Source: Salvia splendens
Taxonomy: Eukaryota; Streptophyta; Magnoliopsida; Lamiales; Lamiaceae
Direction of reading: 5' to 3'
NCBI RefSeq assembly: GCF_004379255.2
Contig: NC_056033.1
Location: 41,318,719-41,382,718 of the forward strand
DNA length: 64,000 nt
Numbering within the stretch: position 1 is the stretch's first letter; each line of letters begins with the position of its first letter. The notes below the pieces were generated by a model. That model worked only from the letters and a program-made list of their open reading frames with translations, made no database searches and was not told the origin of the DNA. The translations under genes and the position numbers were made by a program. Of the stretch, positions 46,207 to 55,599 are shown piece after piece.

Positions 46207-49200
46207 TCAGCTATGATTTGAGGACTGTTTCATCAACGGCTGAGATGAAGTTTTGCCTGTTTCCTCCGGCTGGCTCTTCACCTCCATCAGCAGCGCCACC
46301 ACCTCCTTCATCGTCGGCCTCTCCCCCGGCGACGAGTTCACGCAGAACATCGCTATCCCTAGCGTCTGCAGCATCTCCTGCACCATCTGGTCCGGCAGCT
46401 CCTGGAGCTTCGGGTCTAGCACCGACACTGCTGGCTCGAAGCTCCCCATCTTTTTCCTCACCCACTCGACGATGTGCAGCCCGTCCCCTACCTGTGGCTC
46501 CACCGCGCTTCTCCCGCTCAGTATCTCGAGCAGCACGACTCCATAGCTGTACACGTCGCTCTTCTCCGTTATGTTCACCGTGTATCCATACTCTGAATAA
46601 TTCAATCAGTCAATCAATAAATAAAAGTGACACAAAATAAACAAAGAAACATAATCAAACATTATTCCAACAAAAATTGAACTATTTATAAACAAGAAAC
46701 ATGATCAAACATTATTCCAAACTATACATAGACAAGAAACATGATCAAACATTCAACAAACTAAAATTGAACTCTACAAAGAAAATAAACATGATCAAAG
46801 GCTAAAGAAAATGTGAGAGCAAGGGACTTGCCTGGCGCGATATAACCATAAGAACCGGCCACTCTGGACATAGCCTGATGGTAAGTAGGCGAGCTCATGA
46901 GCTTCGCGAGGCCAAAATCCGCCAAAAAGGCCTCGTGCTTGTTATCCAAGAGGATGTTGTTGCACTTGACGTCGCGGTGGAGGATGGCAGGCAAGCAGTC
47001 GTGGTGGAGGTACGCGAGCCCCTGGGCCGACCCAACTGCAATCTTGTACCGAGTCTCCCAATCCAACTGCCGATTGTTCAACAACAGCTGCTGCAAGTTC
47101 CCATTAGGTATGTAGTTATACAACAAGAGCTTCACACTTCTATTAGAGCAATAGCCAAGCAGCTTCACAATATTCCTATGCCTAATGTGGCCAAGAATCT
47201 GTATCTCAGCCGCGAACGAGTCGTAGATGCTCTCATCCTCCCGATTCCTCGTCTTCCACAGCTTCTTCACCGCAATCACCTCCCCATTAGGCATCTCCGC
47301 CTTGTACACCACCCCCGAGCAACCCTTCCCAAGCACGTTCTCGTCCCTCAAACACCCCAAAATGTCCTGCACCGAGAAGTTAAGCTTCTGGAACGGGATG
47401 AACGTCCACGGATACGAGAAGTCCTCCTCCCCTGCCCCACCCGACAAACCCGACTTATGATCCACAACGTACCTATGATGGTTTCTAGAAACAATAATCC
47501 AGACAGCCACAACAGACATCAACACAGACACCAGGACCACAACCACTAGGGCGATGGTCCTGGCCGACCTCAACCCGTTCCTAACCCTAAACCGCGACGA
47601 ACAAGTGATCCCATCCACGGACTCGCACAAATGGGGATTCTCAAGGAACGACTCCACGGTTAAGGTTCTAAAAAAAGGTGTCACCGGGACAGGGCCGGAG
47701 AAGTTGTTATGCGAGACGTTGAGGCTGGTCAGGCTAGTTAAGGCGCTCAGCACCGTGATCCTCCCGGATAACATGTTACGCGACAGATCAAGCGACTGGA
47801 GTTGCCTCAAACCTGACATTGTCTCGGGAATCTCACCGGTGAATCTGTTACAACTTAAATCTAAACTGATTGTCAAACTAGCTAAGTATCCCACCACATC
47901 AGGAATCACACCAGATAAACTATTGCTACTCAAATCAAGCAGAGTGATCTTCTGTAGATTCCTTAAAGAGCTAGGAATCTTTCCAACTAACAGATTATTG
48001 TTCAAGATAAGCTTATTCAAGTAACTGAAATTGCCAAATGTGGAAGGAATCTCACCACTAAAGCTATTACTACTCAAATCAAGCTGCTCCAAGTTAACTA
48101 AATTACCTAACTCTTCCGGTATCGCTCCGGTTATGTAGTTGTTATGCAAATCCAAGAGCTCTAACACGGTCGCGTTAGCAATCTCACGCGGCAAACTCCC
48201 CTCGAAACGATTCATGTAAAGATCGAGGAACACGAGATTCTGCAGCTGCCCAATCTCCTTCGGTATCTGCCCCGTGAGCTGATTCTCCCCTAGCCTCAGC
48301 CTCACGAGGGACTGGCACGTTGCCACTGTGCGCGGCAACGTGCCAGTAAGCGAATTCCCGAGCAACATAAGCTTGTTCAGCTTCCCCAGCTTGAAAACCT
48401 CCTCAGGTATGTTCCCAGTGAGCTTGTTTCTCGAAAGGTCCAGCGCGTAGAGCTCGGTACAGTTACCGAACTCTGGCGGAATCGTGCCAGAGACAGAATT
48501 CCCCCAGAGGAAAAAGCTCTGGAGGTAGTTCAGTCTGCCAACCTGCCAGGGGATGGACCCTGACAGCTGGTTCTTGTCCAACTGCAGAGCGATCAGACTG
48601 CTGCAGTTGGACAGCTCTGGCGGGATGGGTCCCGTCAGAGCATTGTCTGAGAGATGCAACTGCTCCAGGACTTGTAAGAGTCCGAGCTCCTCGGGGATTT
48701 TTCCGGAGAGCTCGTTGGCGGAGACGTCGAGCACGACTAGATCGGTGCAATTGGCGACGGCGGGCGGGATGTTGCCGGAGAGGGAGTTTCCCCAGAGGAG
48801 CATGCTGGTGAGTTTCTTCAGCAGGCCGAGTTCCGGTGGGATTTCGCCGGATAGCTTGTTCATGTGGAGGTAGAGGTTGCGGAGCTCGGATAAGTATCCG
48901 AGCTCCGGGGGGATGACGCCAGAGACGTCGGTGTCGTATAAAGCTAGGGTTTGGAGGTTTGTGAGGTTGCCGAGGGAGGGGGGGATTTGGCCGGAGAGGG
49001 AGGTGGCGGCGGCGCCGAGGGTGGTGAGGTTTTGGAGGAGGCCTAAGGAGGAGGGGATTTCTCCGGTGAGGAAAGGGTTGCCGCCGATGCGGAGCTGTTG
49101 GAGAGATGTGAGTGAGCCTAGGTGGGGTGGAACGGTGCCGTTTAGGAGATTGTCTTGTAAGCAGAGGATTTGGAGGGAGGAGAGGGAGGAGAAGGAGGAG

Positions 49201-49703
49201 GGGATGGGGCCGGTGAGGCGGTTGGAGTTGAGGTAGAGGAATTGGAGGGAGGAGAGGGAGGAGAGGGAGGAGGGGATGGGGCCGGAGAGGGAGTTGGAGG
49301 AGAGGTCGAGGAGGGAGAGGGAGGAGAGGGCGGAGAGGGAGGAGGGGATGGGGCCGGAGATGTTGGTGGAGGAGAGGTTGAGGAGGGAGAGGGAGGAGAG
49401 GGAGGAGAGGGAGGGGGGGAGGGAGGAGAGGTTGAGGAAGGTGTTGGGGATGGAGAGGGAGATGACTCTTTGGTGTGGGGAGCATGTGACGCCTTGCCAT
49501 GAGCATGGGGTGGCCGCGGCGGGGTCCCATGTCGACAGGATTGGGGAGGAGGATTTGTAGTATGGGTCGGCCGCCGCGATGAGGGAGAGGAGGGCTTCCC
49601 CGTCTGAGGAGATACAATGACTACTCTGCGCAGTGACAAGGAAGAACAAGAATAATATGAGGGTTTTTGGTAGTGGTAGTGGTGGTGGTGGTAAAGTCTC
49701 CAT
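46207..49703 (-). CDS. RGI5: LRR receptor kinase, RGI/RGFR type (At1g34110-like)
   Basis: This is a plasma-membrane receptor kinase of subfamily XI; the closest remembered match is At1g34110 (RGI5), a receptor for RGF/GLV/CLEL root growth peptides. Exons are 46832-49703 and 46207-46592, giving 1085 aa. The signal peptide is within residues 1-30. An LRR N-cap follows (CSWQGVTC), then more than 20 leucine-rich repeats, a membrane segment at about 716-739 and a kinase domain. The kinase has the glycine loop GKGCSGVVY (from 792), catalytic Lys 813 in IAVKK, HRD 909-911 in HRDVKCNNILL, and DFG 929-931, so it is an active RD-type kinase by motif. The single intron splits the APE motif (YIAP-EYGYT) and has a GC donor. 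The start is Met at 49701-49703, which puts the hydrophobic segment where a signal peptide belongs; an upstream in-frame Met at 49772 would add 23 residues. The LRR-coding DNA near 49160-49440 is highly repetitive. Confidence 0.93.
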
Positions 49704-50239
49704 TTGATGATAGTTTAGTTCAAGAGTGGTGGTGGTGTTAGGGGGAGAGCATGCATGAGGGGGCAAAATCAAAATCTTGCATGTGATGACAAGAAAGGGG
49801 ATGTGTTTTGAAGGGATTTTCTTGGATGTACTTGGTGGTTGGCCGGAGCGCCGCCGTGGGGGTTAGATGGCCGTCATTTTAGGTGATTTGTGGAGGGAGA
49901 TGGAGGGAGGTTTGAGTTGTGAGTTCCTTTATCTTTGTGCAAGGGAAGTTTTTTTATTGCTGGGTGAGTTTCTCAAGGGGGGAATTATTTTAATTAATGG
50001 TTTGAAGTTGATTAATTTAGAGATTAGGGTACAAATGATTATTAATGGCTCTTGCTTCATGGAGGCTGTCACTTTTCAAGTGTTGGGTTTCTCTTTTTAC
50101 CCTTTGTGGTTGAGATTGAATTTTCTTCTATTTTTTGAAATTTAATTGTTTACTTGGAGGACATTTGTGTAATATGAAAATGTTTGTTTCTGGGTGATCG
50201 ATGCAATTAGAGGTTGTTTCTATTTTTGATTTGGATGTC
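49704..50239. other. Promoter region of the receptor kinase
   Basis: About 540 bp lies between the receptor kinase start (minus strand) and the LTR element. It should contain the kinase 5' leader and proximal promoter. No clear TATA box was assigned. Confidence 0.5.
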
Positions 50240-50640
50240 TGATACGAACCTATATTATATTTATTTAGTTTAGATATTATAGGGATTTAGTAAATCTTTT
50301 CCATATCTTAGTTTTCTTATTCAATAAGTTAGGGTAGTATTCTAGTATTATAAATAGGAGAGCTTGTTATCATATTTAATCATCCATCAATAAATATATT
50401 ATTTTGGCCAAATGCCTCGAGTTATGCTTTGAATCCATAATTCCCTACGCTACCTGCTGCCCGACGGAAGGTCTCCGCGCACAGCCGGAACGTATATCTG
50501 ATCTGTAGCCGTTGCCCGACGGGTTGGAACCCGCGCACAGCCGCCCAGATCTTTATCTCCGCCGACCCTCACGGGCGCCGGATTATCTTTATCTTGTTAT
50601 TGTCCGTTTTATCGGATCGTTAGGGATTAAGTCCTTAACA
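50240..50640 (+). repeat. 5' LTR, 401 bp
   Basis: It carries a TATA-like TATAAATAGG at about 50349-50358 and an AATAAAT signal near 50390, so it could act as promoter and poly-A site. It is preceded by the target duplication ATGTC. Confidence 0.93.
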
Positions 50641-50641
50641 A

Positions 50642-50659
50642 CTGGTGCTTTCATCGTGA
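50642..50659 (+). other. Candidate primer binding site
   Basis: TGGTGCTTTCATCGTGAT lies just inside the 5' LTR, where a tRNA 3' end should pair (the TGG complements CCA). The first 12 bases match the candidate PBS of the TRIM element at about 12318. The tRNA was not identified. Confidence 0.6.
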
Positions 50660-50801
50660 TCTCACCCTCCCACCATCTCGAACCGAAGCTACACCGCTGC
50701 CCGACGGAAAACATTCCGCGACAGTAACTGCTTTGGTTGTCGAGTCCCGCCTGTCCGCCGAGCTCTAGCCGCCGGACAACTCTACTTCTGCAACGCCCGA
50801 C

Positions 50802-52430
50802 GTGAAGGATTCCCGCGTGCCGCGTCGAAGTCAGACGATCATCACCACCATTTCTACCACAACCACGATTCAGTCCGTCGACATGTCATACGACTACGCC
50901 GGCTATTGCCATCGTAAATACAATTTCCCTCAACCCGTGCAGCCGTTTTACCCCTGCCACACCCGACAGCCCACTTGCTGGGACCCACCATGCACCCGTC
51001 GGAGACAGCCCACTTGCTGGGACCCACCATGCACCCGTCGGACCACTGCATATCAACATTCTTCATCCTACGAGCTAGATATGTACTCGCCATCACCGCC
51101 CAAGCGCCGACCTACCTGTTGGGACACACCTGTCTATCGAGAGACACCAAGGCAACGCCCCTTCAACGAGGTCTCGGTGTATGATCAGCCGCCACCCAAG
51201 TACAGGCAGGAACCCGTTTCCAGTAAACTAGATCGCGTTTTGGACATATTGGACAAATTCGAGGCTTGGAGCGACGATACAGATCACCGCTTCGAGAATC
51301 TTGAGGAGTATCCGAGGCGACACCAACATCTTCATAATGGCCGCGCCGAGCAACCTACATACCGGTCACCGCGGTCCGACCGATTTCTGAGTCACGGCAC
51401 AGCTCCGTTGACTGTCGTTGCCCCGCCACGGTCCGGCGTCACGCATCGGCCACAACAGTCCAGCAAGTTTATTGATTCGGGGAAGCAGTGTGGTCTACCC
51501 AATACTCCCAATCTCATGGTTCAATCACTCACTCCTGTCCAACAAGCGGCCTTAGACGATTACAATGAGAAATTACGTATTTATAGGTTAGAGCAAGCCG
51601 CTTTGCTCGCCAGTTTGAACGGGTCGTTTGAGAAGAACATTCAAGATGAGAATTTAGCCGAAGAGAAAACTGATAATACTCCCACGATAGTATTCGGTGT
51701 TGAGGTTCCCAATGACATTACCGATGTTCACAATGATGGCGCTCCTCCTGATGTTCCAAACAACGAGTCCCCTGGAGAGTTCATCAAGAACAAAGGGATT
51801 GTCAAGAACGACAATGAGCCACCACAAGTGCTCGTTGGGGTATATGATGAGAAGATTGGTGAAAAGGAGGAGACATTGCTAGAAGATAAAGAGGATGATG
51901 GTTCTATTGGTGAAGTGGAGAAGATAATCGCCTCACTCAATGTTGTTCAAGTGTCATCCAAAAATGTCGTTGGAAATTGTTGGGGCAAGAAAGGAGATAG
52001 TGCTTATACCGATTTGCCCGTAATTGCTTGTGTCAATGTGGATTTGAATGTCGGTGATGATCCAAATATGAATCATCGATCAACATCGTTCGACAAAGAT
52101 GCAAGGTTGATTCCTCCGAGAAATGACACGCCGTGTTTGAGCATTCATGGAGGTGTGGCAAAACTTTTCATTTCAGCGTTGAATTGTCGTGACAACAATG
52201 TGGCGGGGGTGTCCACCATATCTTATACCCAACACGGTTCTCTATTGGTGATTTTGGGTGGAAATGATGAAGGGAGACGCCCAACTATTCGGTGGGCATT
52301 TGATCCAGGAGGAGATAAATCGCCAAAGCTGCTTCTTTCAACTCTTCGTAGCTTCGTGGTTCCCACCTTGAGGACAAGGTGGATTTTAACCGTGGGGGAG
52401 TTGATACGAACCTATATTATATTTATTTAG
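50802..52430 (+). CDS. Orphan ORF of the LTR element (542 aa)
   Basis: I do not recognise this protein. It is open for 542 codons inside the retroelement and its last ten codons run into the 3' LTR. Residues about 55-80 hold two consecutive copies of RQPTCWDPPCTRR, with a third diverged copy RRPTCWDTPVYRE near 105-120. A segment at about 145-170 (LDRVLDILDKFEAWSDDTDH) and one at 240-270 (VQQAALDDYNEKLRIYRLEQ) look helical. The middle (about 280-390) is very acidic. No zinc knuckle (CCHC), protease (DSG/DTG) or reverse-transcriptase (YxDD) motif is seen. Near the 3' end another frame reads HLEDKVDFNRGGVD, a string like the tail of many plant retrotransposon interiors, so the natural frame may shift there. 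It may be a Gag-like packaging protein or a captured sequence. The start codon is uncertain. Confidence 0.6.
   Translation: MKDSRVPRRSQTIITTISTTTTIQSVDMSYDYAGYCHRKYNFPQPVQPFYPCHTRQPTCWDPPCTRRRQPTCWDPPCTRRTTAYQHSSSYELDMYSPSPPKRRPTCWDTPVYRETPRQRPFNEVSVYDQPPPKYRQEPVSSKLDRVLDILDKFEAWSDDTDHRFENLEEYPRRHQHLHNGRAEQPTYRSPRSDRFLSHGTAPLTVVAPPRSGVTHRPQQSSKFIDSGKQCGLPNTPNLMVQSLTPVQQAALDDYNEKLRIYRLEQAALLASLNGSFEKNIQDENLAEEKTDNTPTIVFGVEVPNDITDVHNDGAPPDVPNNESPGEFIKNKGIVKNDNEPPQVLVGVYDEKIGEKEETLLEDKEDDGSIGEVEKIIASLNVVQVSSKNVVGNCWGKKGDSAYTDLPVIACVNVDLNVGDDPNMNHRSTSFDKDARLIPPRNDTPCLSIHGGVAKLFISALNCRDNNVAGVSTISYTQHGSLLVILGGNDEGRRPTIRWAFDPGGDKSPKLLLSTLRSFVVPTLRTRWILTVGELIRTYIIFI
50965..51042 (+). repeat. 39-bp tandem duplication in orphan ORF
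   Basis: CAGCCCACTTGCTGGGACCC and its downstream bases repeat once with a 39-bp period (copies starting near 50965 and 51004). It encodes two copies of a 13-residue motif with two Cys, preserving frame. Confidence 0.9.
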
Positions 52431-52802
52431 TTTAGATATTATAGGGATTTAGTAAATCTTTTCCATATCTTAGTTTTCTTATTCAATAAGTTAGGGTAGT
52501 ATTCTAGTATTATAAATAGGAGAGCTTGTTATCATATTTAATCATCCATCAATAAATATATTATTTTGGCCAAATGCCTCGAGTTATGCTTTGAATCCAT
52601 AATTCCCTACGCTACCTGCTGCCCGACGGAAGGTCTCCGCGCACAGCCGGAACGTATATCTGATCTGTAGCCGTTGCCCGACGGGTTGGAACCCGCGCAC
52701 AGCCGCCCAGATCTTTATCTCCGCCGACCCTCACGGGCGCCGGATTATCTTTATCTTGTTATTGTCCGTTTTATCGGATCGTTAGGGATTAAGTCCTTAA
52801 CA
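52402..52802 (+). repeat. 3' LTR, 401 bp
   Basis: This is the second LTR, identical by eye to 50240-50640 and followed by the target duplication ATGTC at 52803-52807. Confidence 0.93.
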
Positions 52803-52807
52803 ATGTC

Positions 52808-54658
52808 TTGAAAATATGGTATACTTTTGCAAAAGAGAAGGTGTGAATATTAATTTGACTAGGAATACTTTCTTAATTTTGTGAAATGGAGTACTTCCTT
52901 AGTGTAGGATTTCATTTTGTTAAAATATACTCACATAAATAGATCATCTATCTATTTAATAGATTAACTGGAGTTTGGTAGCTATGTTACACTCCCTTCG
53001 TATATTTCACTCTCAGCTTGCACTGACATACTATTATTGAAGATATTATTGGAGTATTCTATCTTTTGTAGTAAACATAATTAAACTACCAAACATAATA
53101 ACTAAATAGACAACTAGCACAAACCAGTAGATATTACTGTATTACGTACTCATTTATCCTACCTAGATGAAATATGAATAGTCTACTATACGAGTCCTCG
53201 TAGTATTGTGGTGTATATTTATTTCTTTTAGATAATCAAGGTTTTTTTTCCTCAATAACTACATATATTTTGAGGTTAAAAAGTGAGTATAAATAAATAA
53301 AAAGCGATTATTGAAGGTGAGGTTTTGGTCAAAAAGAGATGATTACTGAATGAATTATCAGTACTTGCCTCTAAAAACATTTACGAAGGTTCCCTTTTTA
53401 GGTTAACAAATTCATGTCCAAAAATCACATTTAACTTTAATTTAAAAATTAAATGATTCCAATTTCCAAGTAATTTTTGTCCTAATAGAAAATTTACCAT
53501 GGGGTGGGTTAAAATGCCTTGGGAATAGAAGAATTTGATGATAATATATGAGAGAGAGATATAGAGGCATATAGGGGACTGTGAAAGGCAAAATAAAGGA
53601 TTGGATTAAGCAGCCAATTACTATGTCTTTTACATTCTAAATGTCATTATATAAGTAAATTTTATTTTAATTGTAAAATGACCTGTCAAAAAAACTTACT
53701 TAGTGTGGGCGTGGATAAAGAGGAAACCTTAATTAGATTCTCAATTTTTTTTACTGTGGTTATTGAATTTGATTTACTGTGTGGCGATTTTTGGTTATCG
53801 AGGAAGGTTAGTGGGTGCGTTTTGGGAGTAGGGCTCACTAAAAAATTACAAAGGTCACATGACTAGTACATTTTGTATGCAAGACATTTTAAATAAAAAT
53901 CGCAAAATTAAGTAAATTAACGTTTTGCTTATTTTACACAGTATCTCTATAAATAGATATTGTTTTAGTATTTATCGTGTTTTATATAGGAGTATTTATT
54001 TTAATTAATTGTGATATATTAAAATTTTATTGACCCAATCAAATTTATAAATTTCATAATATTTAAATCCGATTTGTTTTTTAAAATAACCTCAATACAA
54101 TTTTAAAGTGTCAGAACGAAATAACGTATAAAATAAATAAACTACTAAATTATTTTAATATTAACACTAATACTCATATTATATTTTACTAAGTGTCCTG
54201 GAAAACAATTCTATAGTAAAAATAATTATCATATATTTAGGGGGCAATTAGTTAAATAATTTCAAAACGGTAGGGTCTTGACATTTCTTCACCTTTGTGA
54301 TTTTTAGCTTCTCAAAATGTTCTCAATAATTAATCAGTGTGCCACTAAATTATGATAATGCCTCATGATGAGTTGAATACTAGTAGTACTATAAGTTTAA
54401 AGTACGAAATTTCAATTTTTTAAAAAATATCAAAATTTCCTTCCTACAATCGAGATGCAAACATTGGGAAATTTACTTATTTCTCTTTTTTAAATGCAAT
54501 TTGTTATTACTTGTTTTCATTAAACTTGAATTAGTTCTAGTTAGTCTTAGCGTAAAGTCGTAAACTGACTATATTTTGTAAGTGGATTAATTGTTTGTAT
54601 ACAGTTATTGTAGGAGTATATATTAAGCATTGAAATTTATTGTGAGTCATGAATATTA
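52808..54658. other. AT-rich intergenic DNA, no gene seen
   Basis: This is the continuation of the pre-insertion intergenic sequence. A fragment resembling one Stowaway end (CTCCCTTCGTATATTTCA, near 52990) has no partner. No gene was recognised. Confidence 0.5.
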
Positions 54659-55596
54659 GAGCATCCCCAACGGCCGGCCGTGCCTCGAGCAGCGCCGTGC
54701 CAGCGAGCATGTGACGTGGCGGCACGCGATTGAGCAACGGCATAGCCGTTGCCTTTGAATATTTTTTTATTTAAAATTCGTTATTTAATTATAAATAATG
54801 ATAAAAAAATAAAAAAAATATATTTTCCAAATCCCAAAAATATTGCCCTTTTTTTGCCTGTTTTTCTGAATTTTTTGGAATTTTTTATTTTTTCCCCCAA
54901 AATCATCTATAAATACACACATTCATCATCCATTTATCACATCAAATCATCTTTCATTCATCTCTCATTCATCTCTCATTCATAATTCTCATACAAACTA
55001 TCAACACATTCATCCCTCACTCAAACCTCAAATGGATTTCACTCATCTCATGGCGGAAGCAGAGCGCGAAGAACAAGAATACTACGAACAACATCGTGCC
55101 GCTTACGAAGCATATGTCGCGGCGAATACCCCCCGCTCCTCCTCCTCAACGAACTAGATCAACTCGCCACTACATCCATCGGGACCGGGAGGGAGCCCAC
55201 GAAAGGCTCGTTGCCGACTACTTTGCCGACCAGGCACACAATGCGCGATACCCGAACCCACATTAGGTACAAGAAGACCTAATCAAACACATGTGGGCAA
55301 AATTCGGCAACGAGTAGTGGTTTTTTTAATTTTTAGTATTTTAATTATGTAATTTTTAATTTTTAGGATTTCAATTATGTCGTTTTTATTTTATTTGTCA
55401 TTTGTAATATTATTTAGGTTTTTTAATGAATTTTAGTATTATGGAAATGCTTTTGTTTAATTGAATTTTAAATTAATGTGTTCGTCCTTGCGAAAGAGCA
55501 CAGCTGTGAGTATTGTGTTCTTGCCAGAGAGCAGGCAGAAAAAGTGGGGTCGGGCCCACAATCGTGCCGCTGGCAAGAGCACGGTTGTGGATGCTC
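54659..55596 (+). mobile_element. PIF/Harbinger deletion derivative with fossil transposase ends
   Basis: A 938-bp element with termini GAGCATCCCCAACGGCCGGC and the inverted GGTTGTGGATGCTC. The 3-bp target duplication TTA is at 54656-54658 and 55597-55599. Unlike a plain MITE it still carries transposase-like coding: an ATG at 55032 opening MDFTHLMAEAEREEQEYYEQ, then, after a +1 shift, RHYIHRDREGAHERLVADYF, and finally VQEDLIKHMWAKFGNE before a stop. Those pieces match the N- and C-termini of plant Harbinger nucleases, with the whole catalytic middle missing. Confidence 0.85.
55032..55317 (+). pseudogene. Harbinger transposase remnant (N- and C-terminus fused)
   Basis: The N-terminal segment (55032 to about 55265) resembles the start of PIF/Harbinger (ALP1-like) transposases, whose hallmark here is HRDREGAHERLVADYFAD. 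A frameshift near 55150 puts an early stop in the ATG frame, and a TAG at about 55264-55266 separates it from the C-terminal VQEDLIKHMWAKFGN. The DDE catalytic core is absent, so no active enzyme can be made. Family assignment is from remembered conserved strings. Confidence 0.7.
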
Positions 55597-55599
55597 TTA

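Larger units (their letters stand above)
50240..52802 (+). mobile_element. Non-autonomous LTR retrotransposon with orphan ORF
   Basis: Two 401-bp LTRs (50240-50640 and 52402-52802) look identical base for base and run TGATACGAAC...CCTTAACA. The 5-bp target duplication ATGTC is at 50235-50239 and 52803-52807. A PBS-like TGGTGCTTTCATCGTGAT begins 2 bp after the 5' LTR, and a purine-rich GTGGGGGAG precedes the 3' LTR. The 1.76-kb interior has no reverse transcriptase, integrase, protease or recognisable capsid domain, only one long ORF on the plus strand. The element therefore needs enzymes from a partner. Identical LTRs imply a recent insertion. Confidence 0.93.

Noticed and set aside
46878..47549. 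223-codon open frame on the plus strand
   Set aside because: It is antisense to the kinase domain exon, and the minus-strand frame has all kinase motifs.
48463..49617. Long Pro/Leu-rich open frame (384 codons, minus) and several plus-strand frames
   Set aside because: They lie wholly inside the LRR-coding exon of the receptor kinase in other frames; the composition only mirrors the repetitive leucine-rich repeats.
49704..49772. Upstream in-frame Met as start of the receptor kinase
   Set aside because: It would put 23 polar residues before the hydrophobic signal peptide; the Met at 49701-49703 fits secreted receptors better.
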